Of a stretch of DNA of 64,000 nucleotides, positions 1 to 8,499 are shown one piece after another. How positions within the stretch are numbered: position 1 is the first letter of the stretch; each line of letters starts with the position of its first letter. Under the pieces are notes generated by a model, which was not told where the DNA came from, made no database searches, and saw nothing but the letters and a program-made list of their open reading frames with translations. The stretch is from Mycobacterium fragae (GTDB taxonomy: Bacteria; Actinomycetota; Actinomycetes; Mycobacteriales; Mycobacteriaceae), in NCBI RefSeq assembly GCF_002102185.1, contig NZ_LQOW01000028.1, positions 248,001 through 312,000 on the forward strand. The letters run 5' to 3'. The position numbers and the translations under genes were made by a program.

Positions 1-1
1 G

Positions 2-802
2 ATCTCAGGGCGCACCTTCGAATGGGACACCGCCTGCCCCGCCGACCAATGGCGGCACTCGCACAACTACATGCATCACACCCACACCAACATCGTGGGG
101 ATGGACCGCGACATCGGTTACGGGATCCTGCGGATGAGCGAGGACCAGCCCTGGGGGCGGTACTTCCTGGGCAACCCGATCTATGCATTCCTGCTGATGG
201 TGCTGTTCCAATACGGCGTCGCGCTGCACGAACTGGAAACCGAACGCATCCGGGCCGGCGAGATCCGGCTGGCCGACAAACGCGAGATCCTGCAAGGCAT
301 TTGGCGCAAAACCCGTCGGCAAATGCTGAAGGACTACGTCGCATTCCCGTTGCTGGCAGGGCCATTCGCCCCGCTGGTGTTCGCCGGCAACATGTCGGCG
401 AACCTCGTCCGCAACATCTGGTCCTACATGATCATCTTCTGCGGCCACTTCCCCGACGGCACACAGGAATTCACCGTCGAGGAGACCCAGAACGAGTCAC
501 GCGGCATGTGGTACTTCCGCCAGATTCTGGGGTCGGCCAACCTGACCGGTGGCAAGCTCTTCCACTTGCTGTCCGGCAACCTGTCGCACCAGATCGAGCA
601 TCACCTGTTTCCGGACATGCCCGCCCGCCGTTACGCGGAAATCGCACCCGCGGTGCGCGAGATCTGCCGGCGCTACGGCATCCCGTACAACTCGGGCCCG
701 CTGCCCCGACAATTCGCGACCGTGGTGCGCAAGATCGTCAAACTGGCCTTACCGCCGAAGAAGTCGAGCGATGCCGAGGAGCCGGAGCTGGTCGCCGCGT
801 GA
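2..802 (+). CDS. Fatty acid desaturase, C-terminal part (5' end outside window)
   Basis: Membrane-bound di-iron fatty acid desaturase that would insert a double bond into an acyl chain at the inner membrane. The reading frame is open from the first base, so the N-terminus lies outside the window. Two of the three family histidine boxes are visible: an HxxxHH box at visible residues 21-26 (HNYMHH) and the final HxxHH-type box HQIEHH near residue 196. Hydrophobic stretches between them fit the membrane-embedded part. The family (DesA3/linoleoyl-CoA desaturase type) usually pairs with an oxidoreductase; none is seen here. Stop is TGA at 800-802. The family call is firm; the exact substrate is not known. 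Confidence 0.88.
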   Translation: MSGRTFEWDTACPADQWRHSHNYMHHTHTNIVGMDRDIGYGILRMSEDQPWGRYFLGNPIYAFLLMVLFQYGVALHELETERIRAGEIRLADKREILQGIWRKTRRQMLKDYVAFPLLAGPFAPLVFAGNMSANLVRNIWSYMIIFCGHFPDGTQEFTVEETQNESRGMWYFRQILGSANLTGGKLFHLLSGNLSHQIEHHLFPDMPARRYAEIAPAVREICRRYGIPYNSGPLPRQFATVVRKIVKLALPPKKSSDAEEPELVAA

Positions 803-820
803 GGGCGTCGTTGCACTGAA

Positions 821-869
821 ATTGCGCTCAGGGTCGTAATTTTCGCGAAATCACGACCCTACACGCAAT
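821..869. repeat. Long imperfect palindrome between desaturase and ephF
   Basis: Outer arms ATTGCG (821-826) and CGCAAT (864-869) enclose inner arms AGGGTCGT (830-837) and ACGACCCT (853-860), with a TTTCGCGAAA palindrome near the centre. It starts 19 bases after the desaturase stop, so it could act as a transcription terminator, although no T-run follows. It could equally be one copy of a dispersed intergenic palindrome. No second copy is seen in this window. Confidence 0.6.
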
Positions 870-902
870 CTCGACGAGCGTGACGGCCTAGGCTATCGGC
901 TC

Positions 903-1787
903 ATGGTTGATATGCCCGCCTTGGATGGCGTCGAGCACAAGTTCATCGACCTGGGCGAAGGTGTCACGATCCACGTCGCCGATGCCGGACCCGCAGACGG
1001 GCCGGCGGTGATGCTGGTGCACGGCTTCCCGCAGAACTGGTGGGAATGGCATGCGTTGATCGGACCGCTGGCCGCCGACGGCTACCGGGTGCTCTGTCCC
1101 GACCTGCGCGGGGCGGGCTGGAGCTCGGCGCCCCGCTCGCGCTATCTCAAGAACGACATGGCCGACGACCTGGCCGCCGTCCTGGACCGGCTCGACGTCG
1201 GACCGGTGAAGCTGGTCGCCCACGACTGGGGCGGGCCGGTCGCGTTCATCATGATGCTGCGCCACCCCGAGAAGGTCAGCGGATTCTTCGGAGTCAACAC
1301 CGTGGCGCCCTGGGTCAACCGCGACCTGAACATGGTCCGGCACATGTGGCGGTTCTGGTATCAAATCCCGATCATGCTTCCGGTGCTCGGTCCCCGCATG
1401 ATCTCCGATCCCAATGCCCGTTTTCCCCGGATGCTCATGTCGTGGGTCGGCGCCGGATTCACGCCGTCGGACGACGACGTCCACATGTATGGCGCGTGCA
1501 TGCGTCAACCCGGGCATGCGGTCGCCGGGTCGCGCTGGTACCGCACATTCCAGACCATCGAGATGCTGCGTTGGCTGCGCGGCGAATTCGATGACGCTCG
1601 CGTCGACGTGCCGGTGCGCTGGCTGCATGGCATGGGTGACCCGGTGATCACGCCGAGCCTGCTGCGCGGATACGGCAATCGGGCAAGCGATTTCGAGATC
1701 GAGTACGTCGACGGGGTCGGCCACTGGATCGTCGAAGAGCGCCCCGATCTGGTGCTGGACCGGCTGCGCGCCTTCCTCAAGCTCTGA
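903..1787 (+). CDS. ephF: Alpha/beta hydrolase, epoxide hydrolase (EphF-like)
   Basis: Soluble alpha/beta-hydrolase of about 294 residues, predicted to open epoxides via an aspartyl ester intermediate. Visible motifs are the oxyanion HGFPQ at residues 40-44, the nucleophile elbow HDWGG with Asp108, a late acidic residue in GMGDPV near 245 and the catalytic histidine in GVGHW near 277. The start is ATG at 903. The next genes are a TetR regulator and a P450, the same order as ephF-Rv0135c-cyp138 in M. tuberculosis, which supports the symbol. Haloalkane dehalogenases share the fold, so the exact reaction stays inferred. Confidence 0.85.
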   Translation: MVDMPALDGVEHKFIDLGEGVTIHVADAGPADGPAVMLVHGFPQNWWEWHALIGPLAADGYRVLCPDLRGAGWSSAPRSRYLKNDMADDLAAVLDRLDVGPVKLVAHDWGGPVAFIMMLRHPEKVSGFFGVNTVAPWVNRDLNMVRHMWRFWYQIPIMLPVLGPRMISDPNARFPRMLMSWVGAGFTPSDDDVHMYGACMRQPGHAVAGSRWYRTFQTIEMLRWLRGEFDDARVDVPVRWLHGMGDPVITPSLLRGYGNRASDFEIEYVDGVGHWIVEERPDLVLDRLRAFLKL

Positions 1788-1791
1788 GCAG

Positions 1792-1816
1792 CATCGGCGT
1801 TCAGTCGACGCCGATG
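1792..1816. terminator. Hairpin between convergent ephF and mop genes
   Basis: Perfect 9-bp arms CATCGGCGT (1792-1800) and ACGCCGATG (1808-1816) with a 7-base loop lie just after the ephF stop and overlap the last codons of the convergent Mop gene. The position suits a bidirectional terminator. There is no T-run on either side, so an intrinsic terminator is only inferred. Confidence 0.45.
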
Positions 1817-2013
1817 GTCACCTCTGTCGCCTTGATGAACACTGTCGCCGGCTGACCGACCTTGAGATCGAGATTTTGCGCCGCCTCCTTGGTGATCGAG
1901 GACGTCACCACCTGGTCGCTGCCGTCGAGGCGGACCTTGACGGTGGCCATGACACTGCCCAGGTCGACCTCGTCGATAGTCCCTCTGAGCTGATTTCTCG
2001 TCGATAACCGCAT
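1801..2013 (-). CDS. Molybdopterin-binding (Mop/TOBE) protein
   Basis: A 70-residue single-domain protein. It starts NQLRGTIDEVDLGSVMATVKV and contains the SSITKEA segment, the pattern of Mop/TOBE domains that bind molybdate or pterin in the cytoplasm. The ATG at 2013 is chosen because GGAGG lies about six bases upstream on the minus strand. The same frame is open further upstream, but that extension overlaps the TetR gene in another frame and reads as low-complexity sequence. The gene is convergent with ephF. H37Rv has no such gene recalled at this position, so it may be a lineage-specific addition. Confidence 0.82.
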   Translation of the reverse strand: MRLSTRNQLRGTIDEVDLGSVMATVKVRLDGSDQVVTSSITKEAAQNLDLKVGQPATVFIKATEVTIGVD

Positions 2014-2081
2014 GGCATTCCTCCAAGATCGTCCGACGTCTTCGACGAGCGTATGCGTGCGGGACTGCCGGCGCTGACCTT

Positions 2082-2696
2082 TCAGTGCCGATGCCCGAGC
2101 AGTGCCACCGAGGCGTCCACGGCGGGTTCGACGATCTCCCGCACGTCCCGCCCGTCTTCGACGGCGAGCGCGGTCAATTCGCGTAGGCCCGCCACCAGGA
2201 TCACCGCCAGTGGCCGGGTCAACGGCGGCAGGCCCACCTGCTGGAATCCGGCACTGCCGCTCAGGTCGATCAGCAGACTGGTCAACAGCTGCAGGTCTTG
2301 GCGCTGGTGCCGACGTGCGGCGGCGTCCAGAGACGGCAGCTCGCGGATCCAGCTCAACGTGATGGCGGGTCGGGACTCGATGTGGCCGACGAAGGCCTCG
2401 ACGGCCTGACGAATCTGAAGCTGCCAGTCCGCATCCGGTTCCACCGCCGCGCGGATTTTGGCGGCCAGTTTCTCGACGTCCGCATGCAGCAGCTCGTGGA
2501 AGCATTGCTCTTTGCTCGGGAAATGGCCGTAGAACGTGCGCTTAGATGTGCGCGCGTGACGGACGATGTCCGCGACGGTGGTGGCGCGGTATCCCCGCTC
2601 GCCGATCGAGGTGGCGAGGCCGTCGAGCAGCCGGCGGCGGAACGGGTCGATATCGACCGCGTCGACCGAAGACGCATCGCCAGCGACGGTTGTCAC
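2082..2696 (-). CDS. TetR-family regulator (Rv0135c-like)
   Basis: A 204-residue TetR repressor. The N-terminal helix-turn-helix covers about residues 20-65 (DGLATSIGERGYRATTVADI, then RTFYGHFPSKEQCF), followed by an all-helical ligand domain. GTG at 2696 is preferred because AAGGAGG lies close upstream; a TTG one codon earlier is possible. It is divergent from the P450 gene, and the 117-bp gap holds GGTACC-type palindromes that are likely its operators, so it probably represses itself and the P450. Gene order matches Rv0135c. Confidence 0.85.
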   Translation of the reverse strand: MTTVAGDASSVDAVDIDPFRRRLLDGLATSIGERGYRATTVADIVRHARTSKRTFYGHFPSKEQCFHELLHADVEKLAAKIRAAVEPDADWQLQIRQAVEAFVGHIESRPAITLSWIRELPSLDAAARRHQRQDLQLLTSLLIDLSGSAGFQQVGLPPLTRPLAVILVAGLRELTALAVEDGRDVREIVEPAVDASVALLGHRH

Positions 2697-2736
2697 CAAG
2701 CGCCTCCTTCCGACGGGATAGAACCCTTGCCAGCGC

Positions 2737-2788
2737 TTGGTACCAAAGAGTACCGTACCGGGATAGGCAATGGTACTGCGCGGTACCA
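2737..2788. promoter_or_regulatory. Candidate TetR operators between Rv0135c-like and P450 genes
   Basis: The perfect 10-bp palindrome TTGGTACCAA lies at 2737-2746. A second inverted repeat, TGGTAC (2771-2776) and GTACCA (2783-2788) with a 6-base spacer, lies 25 bases before the P450 start. More GTACC half-sites lie between them. Repeated GGTACC-type dyads in a divergent intergenic region next to a TetR gene are the usual layout of autoregulatory operators; binding itself is inferred. Confidence 0.6.
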
Positions 2789-2813
2789 CATCGATGTTGG
2801 GAGTGCATTTTCC

Positions 2814-4142
2814 GTGAGCGCCATCGACACCCAAGCCGACACTGCGCCACTCGCCGTCAACCTGCCCCCGGTGGTGCGAATTCCGAAGCCGCTTCTGGGT
2901 CTCACCTTCTTCGTTTCGCGACGTTGGACCACCCAGCGGCTGGCGCGCCGGTATGGCAGCGCCTTCGCCGTCACCCTTCCGGTGTGGGGACGGACTGTGG
3001 TGGTCGCCGACCCGCAGCTGGCCAAGCAGGTTTTCACCACCAGCCCAGAGGATCTCGGCAACATCAAGCCGAACCTGAGCCGGCTGTTCGGGTCCGGCTC
3101 GGTGTTTGCGCTCGACGGCGACGACCACCGGCGTCGGCGGCGATTGCTGGCCCCGCCGTTTCACGGCAAGAGCATCAAGAACTACGAGCACATCATCGAA
3201 GAGGAGACGCTGAGGGAGATCGCCGGCTGGCAGGAGGGCGTGCCGTTCGCGACGATGCCGTCGATGATGCGGATCACGCTCAATGCCATCCTGCGGGCCA
3301 TCTTCGGTGCCGAAGGTGGCGAGCTCGATCAGCTGCGCCGGCTCATTCCGCCGTGGGTCACGCTGGGCTCCCGATTGGCCGCGCTGCCCAAACCGTCCCG
3401 CACCTACGGCCGCTACACCCCGTGGGGGCGGATGCAAGTGTGGCGGCGTCGCTACGACAGCATCGTCGACAAGCTGGTCGAGAACGAGCTGGCGGATCCC
3501 AACTTCGAGGATCGGGCCGACGTGCTGGCGCTGATGCTGCGCAGCACCTACGAGGACGGTTCGGCCATGTCCCGCAAGGACATCGGTGACGAGCTGCTGA
3601 CCCTGCTGGCCGCCGGGCATGAGACCACCGCGGCCACTTTGGGCTGGGCGTTCGAACGGATCAGCCGGCATCCTGATGTGCTCGATGCGCTGGTCGCCGA
3701 GGCCGACACGGATGACAACGAGCTGCGCCAGGCCGCGATTCTGGAAGTGCAGCGGGCCAGGACGGTCATCGACTTCGCCGGTCGTCACGTCGAAGTACCG
3801 GTTTTCAAACTGGGTGAATGGGCCATTCCACGCGGATATTCGATCATCGTCAGCATCGCGCAAATGCACGCCGACGCTCAGGCGTTTCCCGACCCCGACC
3901 GCTTCGACCCGCAGCGCTTCATCGGCGCCAAACCGTCGACGTTCTCGTGGATTCCATTCGGAGGTGGCGCCCGGCGATGTGTGGGGGCCGTGTTCGCCAA
4001 TATGGAGATGGACGTGGTGTTGCGAACAGTGTTGCGCCACTTCACCATCGAGACCACCACGGCTGCTGACGAGAAATGGCACTCCCGCGGTGTCGCCTTC
4101 ACTCCGAAGGACGGCGGCAAGATCGTGGTGCATCGCCGCTAA
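2814..4142 (+). CDS. cyp138: Cytochrome P450 (CYP138-like)
   Basis: Heme monooxygenase of 442 residues. The I-helix oxygen-binding motif AGHETT is near residue 267, the K-helix ExxR is EVQR near 310, and the heme loop FGGGARRCVG carries the iron-ligand cysteine near 389. No signal peptide is present, so it should be cytosolic and need a ferredoxin partner not encoded nearby. GTG at 2814 starts MSAIDTQ; the frame is open further upstream, but that part overlaps the operator region and the TetR gene. The symbol rests on context with EphF-like and Rv0135c-like neighbours. Substrate unknown. Confidence 0.88.
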   Translation: MSAIDTQADTAPLAVNLPPVVRIPKPLLGLTFFVSRRWTTQRLARRYGSAFAVTLPVWGRTVVVADPQLAKQVFTTSPEDLGNIKPNLSRLFGSGSVFALDGDDHRRRRRLLAPPFHGKSIKNYEHIIEEETLREIAGWQEGVPFATMPSMMRITLNAILRAIFGAEGGELDQLRRLIPPWVTLGSRLAALPKPSRTYGRYTPWGRMQVWRRRYDSIVDKLVENELADPNFEDRADVLALMLRSTYEDGSAMSRKDIGDELLTLLAAGHETTAATLGWAFERISRHPDVLDALVAEADTDDNELRQAAILEVQRARTVIDFAGRHVEVPVFKLGEWAIPRGYSIIVSIAQMHADAQAFPDPDRFDPQRFIGAKPSTFSWIPFGGGARRCVGAVFANMEMDVVLRTVLRHFTIETTTAADEKWHSRGVAFTPKDGGKIVVHRR

Positions 4143-4153
4143 GATCGGCGGTC

Positions 4154-4618
4154 ATGACTGCCCCAAGCGGAGACCAACTCGTCGAGATGATGAACGGCGC
4201 CATGGCGTCCACCATCCCGATCGCAGGAAAGATGGGTGTCAAAGTCGTCGAGGCGCGGCCCGGTTTCGCCGCGACGACTGTGCCGGCCGAAGGCAACGGG
4301 AACCACTTCGGGGTCATCTATGCCGGTGTGCTGTTCACGGTCGCCGAAGTTCTCGGCGGCATCATTCCGCTGATCACGTTCGATAGAGCCAAGTACTTCC
4401 CGTTGGTCAAAAAGCTCGACATCGATTTCGTCGCGATGGCCAAATCCGACGTGCGTGCAGAAGCCAGCCTCGAGGAGGACACGATCGCGCGGGTCGAAGC
4501 CGAAGCCGCCCAACGGGGTAAGGCCGACTTCACGCTGGAGGCCGTAGTGACCGACAGCGACGGTCAGACGGTCGCCACCACCCGCGGCTTGTACCAGTTA
4601 CGCGCTATCGGCAGCTAA
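4154..4618 (+). CDS. Hotdog-fold thioesterase (PaaI/DUF4442-like)
   Basis: A 154-residue single hotdog domain likely to hydrolyse an acyl-CoA thioester. The segment HFGVIYAGVLFTVAE (about residues 55-69) corresponds to the helix and active-site region of PaaI/DUF4442 proteins, followed by the strand KKLDIDFVAMAKSDVRAEA. It lies 11 bases after the P450 stop on the same strand, so the two are probably co-transcribed. Its stop overlaps by three bases the stop of the convergent methyltransferase. Substrate not predictable. Confidence 0.75.
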   Translation: MTAPSGDQLVEMMNGAMASTIPIAGKMGVKVVEARPGFAATTVPAEGNGNHFGVIYAGVLFTVAEVLGGIIPLITFDRAKYFPLVKKLDIDFVAMAKSDVRAEASLEEDTIARVEAEAAQRGKADFTLEAVVTDSDGQTVATTRGLYQLRAIGS

Positions 4619-5445
4619 CGACCGCCGCTCACCGGTGTGGTTGCTCGTGCGATGCCCTGAATAGCTCGCAGCCGTCCGTCGGTGAGGGCTCGGGTGAGGT
4701 TCTTGGCTTTCTGCTCAAAGTTTGTGACGAAAGCGTGCAGGCCGAGGGGGGTGGGAGGCAGGGTGAGCAGCGTTTGCATCGTCGCGCTCGCCTGATCGGT
4801 GAGATCGTTCCAATGCTCGACGGTGAATCCCGAGGATTCGATGAGAGCGCGCAACCGGTCGGCGGTGACCAGGTGGCTGATGCCGGGTTGGTCGGCCCAT
4901 GGCAGCGGATAGTCGAGTTCCCCGTCCTCGCCCGCGGTGATGTCCCATATGGCCAGCCGGCCGCCGTGGCCGAGTACCCGGCGGGCTTCCTGGTACAGAC
5001 GAGACTTGTCCGCCACGTTCATCTGCACGTGTTGGCTGAAGACGACCTGGAAGGTGGCGTCGGCGAATGGCAGTTCGGTGACGTCTGCCTGGCGAACCGA
5101 AATCTGATTGTCCAACGAGACAAGCCGGTTGAGCCAATCGGCCGTTTCACAGTAGTCCTCGGTCAGATCGACAGCGGTGACCCGGCAGTGGCAGTGGTCG
5201 GCGACGTAGCGGGCGGTGCCGCCAATCCCGGTGCCGGCGTCGAGCACTTCGTGCTCTGGGGTGATTCCGAGCAGGTCGACCAGTTGGCTGGTGGCGATGC
5301 GACCCATCGTGTGGAAGTCCTCGAGCAGCCAGAGGTCCGCTGGCGGAAGGTGGTCGAGGTCCTTTCCGGCGTCAATGAGCGCCTGCTCGATGTTGCGCCG
5401 GGATAGGCCGGTCGAGTACTGCGTCTGGATCTGGGTGTTGTTCAT
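4615..5445 (-). CDS. Class I SAM-dependent methyltransferase
   Basis: A 276-residue Rossmann methyltransferase. Motif I is EVLDAGTGIGGTA near residues 66-78, followed by the acidic VDLTED loop, ADVTELPF and the motif IV region FQVVFSQHVQMNV, typical of small-molecule C- or O-methyltransferases of the UbiE/sterol type. ATG at 5445 is chosen over an upstream ATG at 5493 because the extra 16 residues are atypical and GAAAGAAG lies just upstream of 5445. It lies 96 bases downstream of the small membrane protein, on the same strand as the hydrolase and exporter, and is probably part of that operon. Substrate unknown. Confidence 0.82.
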   Translation of the reverse strand: MNNTQIQTQYSTGLSRRNIEQALIDAGKDLDHLPPADLWLLEDFHTMGRIATSQLVDLLGITPEHEVLDAGTGIGGTARYVADHCHCRVTAVDLTEDYCETADWLNRLVSLDNQISVRQADVTELPFADATFQVVFSQHVQMNVADKSRLYQEARRVLGHGGRLAIWDITAGEDGELDYPLPWADQPGISHLVTADRLRALIESSGFTVEHWNDLTDQASATMQTLLTLPPTPLGLHAFVTNFEQKAKNLTRALTDGRLRAIQGIARATTPVSGGR

Positions 5446-5541
5446 TTCTACTTCTTTCGGGTTGAAAATCCGTGAGCGGTTCGGCGAGAACACGATTCGA
5501 GCGCGTGTCGTCGGCCCGCAAAGGTAGCGGCGAGGGGAAGG

Positions 5542-5955
5542 CTAAGCGGGAGTTACAGGTTGGCGCGATTCGACGGCGCGTGGCATGAGAAACCCAAGTA
5601 CAACCGCGACGACCAGCAGCGCGGGCACATCGCCCGTAAGGTGGCCGCGCTCAGCGGAATCACCAATCGCTTGGGCCGCCATGATCCCGGCATGGACCAC
5701 GCTCGAGACCACTGTGAACCAGATCAAGCTGCGGTGAGCCAGCGGATTGCGCGCCGCGATCAGCAGGAATACGCCGAGGGTGGCATAGATACCGATAATC
5801 ATCGCGAGGTAGTGCGAGGATCCGTGCCCCCAGCTCCAACCCGACGGCCAGATGATGGTCTGCGGGTAGATCCCGAAGATGAAGATCAGGCCGATGACCA
5901 CGAGCGCGATGCGCAGCGCAGTCAATGAACGCGTGTCGTTCTTTTCCGCCATCAT
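5542..5955 (-). CDS. Small four-helix membrane protein
   Basis: A 137-residue hydrophobic protein with four clear transmembrane segments (about residues 12-32, 48-66, 74-96 and 108-125), resembling DUF6632-type proteins. No catalytic motif is visible. Its start overlaps by four bases the stop of the upstream hydrolase gene, so translation is coupled and the two probably serve the same process. Two adjacent ATG codons occur at 5955 and 5952. Function not known. Confidence 0.72.
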   Translation of the reverse strand: MMAEKNDTRSLTALRIALVVIGLIFIFGIYPQTIIWPSGWSWGHGSSHYLAMIIGIYATLGVFLLIAARNPLAHRSLIWFTVVSSVVHAGIMAAQAIGDSAERGHLTGDVPALLVVAVVLGFLMPRAVESRQPVTPA

Positions 5956-6854
5956 GCACCACTTCCTTGTTGAAGTTTAGCGAGATCGCCCAGTATCCGG
6001 GCCATTTCGCTGGGGCGTTCCAAAGCCGAGAAGTGGCCGCAGCCGGGCAGAGTGATCCGTTGCGCCTGCGGCAGGAGGCCCGCGACGTACTCCCGTTCCG
6101 ACGGGTGCGACCAGTCGTGTTCGCTGTAGATCAGCGTGACCGGCACGGGCACTTCCGCGTAGCGACGTCGTGCGTCGACGAATCCTTTGAGGCTGCGCAT
6201 GATCGCGCGGACAACCCTTGGGTAGCCCTTCCGCCCGCCGCTGCGGCGAAGCTCGACGACAAACTCGGTCGGCAGCTTGCTCGGGTCCACGAAGCCGCCG
6301 CGCATCACTCGCAGCAGCAGCGGTCGGACTTCCATTCTGGCGAAGACCGCCCCGGAACCCGGCAACCGGGTGGATGTCCCGATAAGCCGGGCGAGCCAAT
6401 TGCCGCGCTCGAGTCCGCCTTTATAGTCGTAGCTGTTGAACGCGACAACGCGGGTTATCCTCTCCTTCAGGTCAATCGACGCGGACAGCGCGATGGCGGC
6501 CCCCATCGATTCACCGGCCAGTGTGACGCCGTACAAGTCGAGGCCGGCAACGAACTCGACCACCGCGGCGCGCAGATCGGGCTCCTCGTATTTGGCGTCG
6601 GCCACGATGTCGGACCATCCCATGCCGGGCAGGTCCACCGCGTAGATGGTGTACGAGTCCCACAGCAGTGGAATGACTCGCTGGAAGTAGTCGAGTTGTG
6701 TGCGCACGGTATGCAGCAGCACCAGCGGGGGGCCGCTGCCGACGGTGAGGTAGCGCAGCCGCGACCCGTCGGATCGGGTGAAGTATGCGACCTCACCGCG
6801 TCCGCCGGTCCACGTGTTCGTATAGGCGGTGTCGGGAATCTCGTTGTGTTGCAC
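5952..6854 (-). CDS. Alpha/beta hydrolase
   Basis: A 300-residue alpha/beta-hydrolase. Visible features are the oxyanion segment LVLLHTVRTQ near residues 48-57, the nucleophile elbow GESMG near 115 with a serine nucleophile, and a late histidine in GCGHFSALE near 279. GTG at 6854 has AAGGA about ten bases upstream. It starts 9 bases after the exporter stop and overlaps the next gene by four bases, so it sits in the middle of a three- or four-gene operon. It may process the compound handled by the exporter and methyltransferase; that link is inferred. Confidence 0.82.
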   Translation of the reverse strand: MQHNEIPDTAYTNTWTGGRGEVAYFTRSDGSRLRYLTVGSGPPLVLLHTVRTQLDYFQRVIPLLWDSYTIYAVDLPGMGWSDIVADAKYEEPDLRAAVVEFVAGLDLYGVTLAGESMGAAIALSASIDLKERITRVVAFNSYDYKGGLERGNWLARLIGTSTRLPGSGAVFARMEVRPLLLRVMRGGFVDPSKLPTEFVVELRRSGGRKGYPRVVRAIMRSLKGFVDARRRYAEVPVPVTLIYSEHDWSHPSEREYVAGLLPQAQRITLPGCGHFSALERPSEMARILGDLAKLQQGSGA

Positions 6855-6863
6855 AATTTTTCC

Positions 6864-8420
6864 TTACGCGACCGCAGGCGCCGATTCGGCCTGCTCGGTG
6901 ATCTCAGTTGCGGCTCGGCGCGCCCGTGCGGGCAGCAATCCCGCGACGACGACCGCCGCGGCCAGCGCAATAGCGGCGCACACCAGTGAGCCGACCCGCA
7001 TGCCGTCCAGGAAGGCGTGGTTGACGGCAGCGCGGACGCCGGCGGCCTGCTCCGCGGGCAAGTGCCCAATGACGTTGTAAGCGGCGGCCATCGAGTGTTC
7101 CATCGTGGACCGGATGTGGCCGGGAAGCGCCGCCAGCGCGTCCGCGGAACCGATACGACCGGAGTACACCGACGCGAACACACTGCCGACGATCGCGACG
7201 CCGAGAGTGCCGCCCAATTCGCGCGTGGTGTCGTTGACCGCGGAGCCCACTCCGGCCTTGTCGGCGGACAGCGACCCCATGATCGCCTCGGTGGCCGGCG
7301 CGAACGTCAGGCCGAGGCCGCCACCCAGCAGCACCATCTGTGCGGCGATCTCGACGTAGGGCGTTGCGGCATCGGCGGTGGACGCCCATGCCAGCCCGGC
7401 CGCGAAAACAGCCAGGCCCGCGGCGACGACCGCCGTGGTGCCGATCCACTCCACAATCCGTGGGCCAAGCGCACTGGCGACTGCGATCGACACGGCGACC
7501 GGCAGCAACCGCACACCGGTCTCGAATGCGCTGTAGCTCTTGATGAATTGGAAGTACTGCGTGATGACGAAGATGAATCCGAACAGGGTGAGAAAGCCTG
7601 CGGTGACTGCGAGGCTGCCGCCGGAGAATCGGCGGTTCGCGAACACCGACACATCGAGCATGGGGTGCGAGCTGCGCCGCTCCCATAATGCAAAAGCGGC
7701 GAGGACAACCGTGGCGACTGCGAAGCCGGTCGCGGCCCGCGGGCTGGTCCAGCCCCAGTTGGGCGCCTCGATGACGGTATAGACCAGCGCGGTCACTCCG
7801 ATGGCCGACAGGATCAGCCCGGGGATGTCGACCTTCGGAGCGGCCGGATCGCGCGAGGTCGGTACGAAAAGGATGCCCCCGACGATGGCCGCCGCTGCGA
7901 CCGGCACGTTCACCAGGAAGATCGATCCCCAGGAGAAGTGCTCGAGCAGCCAGCCGCCGGTCATCGGTCCGGCCGCGACGCCGACACCAACCATCGCCGC
8001 CCACACGCCGATGGCCTTGGCCCGCGTGACGGGGTCGGTGAAGATGTTGGTGATCAGGCCCAACGTGGTCGGAAAGATCACTGCGGCACCGACGCCCATC
8101 GCGGCGCGCGCCGCGATCAGGGCGTTGGCCGAATCCACCTGTGCCGCAACGGCAGAGGTGATGGCAAACAGGGCGAGTCCGGCGCTGAGCCAGCCCCGCC
8201 TGCCGTACCGGTCGCTGAGGCTGCCGACCGACAGCAGCAGCCCGGACATGACAAGGGTGTAAGCGTCGACGATCCACTGCAGTTGCGCGGTGTCGGCGTT
8301 CAGTTGCCGCGACAGCGTGGGCAGGGCGACGTTGACGATGGTGGCGTCCACGCTGATCACGAAAACGCTCAAACAGATGACGGCAAGAGCGACGACGGGG
8401 TGGCGGTGAGAAGTAATCAT
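6864..8420 (-). CDS. MFS drug/efflux transporter, DHA2 (EmrB/QacA) family
   Basis: A 518-residue inner-membrane antiporter with the 14-helix layout of the DHA2 family. Motif A GSLSDRYGRRG is in the loop after helix 2, the helix 1 motif VISVDATIVNVALP carries the family aspartate, and motif C is GVGVAAGPMTGGWL. It probably exports a hydrophobic compound using the proton gradient. ATG at 8420 is chosen; an upstream TTG at 8456 would add 12 hydrophobic residues. It is the first gene of the minus-strand operon and diverges from an HxlR regulator that probably controls it. Confidence 0.88.
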   Translation of the reverse strand: MITSHRHPVVALAVICLSVFVISVDATIVNVALPTLSRQLNADTAQLQWIVDAYTLVMSGLLLSVGSLSDRYGRRGWLSAGLALFAITSAVAAQVDSANALIAARAAMGVGAAVIFPTTLGLITNIFTDPVTRAKAIGVWAAMVGVGVAAGPMTGGWLLEHFSWGSIFLVNVPVAAAAIVGGILFVPTSRDPAAPKVDIPGLILSAIGVTALVYTVIEAPNWGWTSPRAATGFAVATVVLAAFALWERRSSHPMLDVSVFANRRFSGGSLAVTAGFLTLFGFIFVITQYFQFIKSYSAFETGVRLLPVAVSIAVASALGPRIVEWIGTTAVVAAGLAVFAAGLAWASTADAATPYVEIAAQMVLLGGGLGLTFAPATEAIMGSLSADKAGVGSAVNDTTRELGGTLGVAIVGSVFASVYSGRIGSADALAALPGHIRSTMEHSMAAAYNVIGHLPAEQAAGVRAAVNHAFLDGMRVGSLVCAAIALAAAVVVAGLLPARARRAATEITEQAESAPAVA

Positions 8421-8499
8421 GGACGCGACACTAAACCAAAGAGACAAACAAATCAAGTAGAAAGTTGAAAAACAAGTGCATGCAGGTTATGCTGGTGAT
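8421..8499. promoter_or_regulatory. AT-rich divergent promoter region, HxlR / MFS operon
   Basis: This 79-bp gap is strikingly A/T-rich for the window (about 8431-8485). It carries a direct repeat CAAGT at 8454-8458 and 8473-8477, 19 bases apart. It lies between the start codons of the HxlR regulator and the exporter, so it must hold both promoters and probably the HxlR site. The exact operator cannot be drawn from one copy. Confidence 0.45.

Noticed and set aside
2697..4133. Very long minus-strand open frame running from the TetR gene through the P450
   Set aside because: It mirrors the P450 codons on the opposite strand, an effect of high GC. Only its TetR part (2082-2696) has domain motifs, a ribosome-binding site and the right length.
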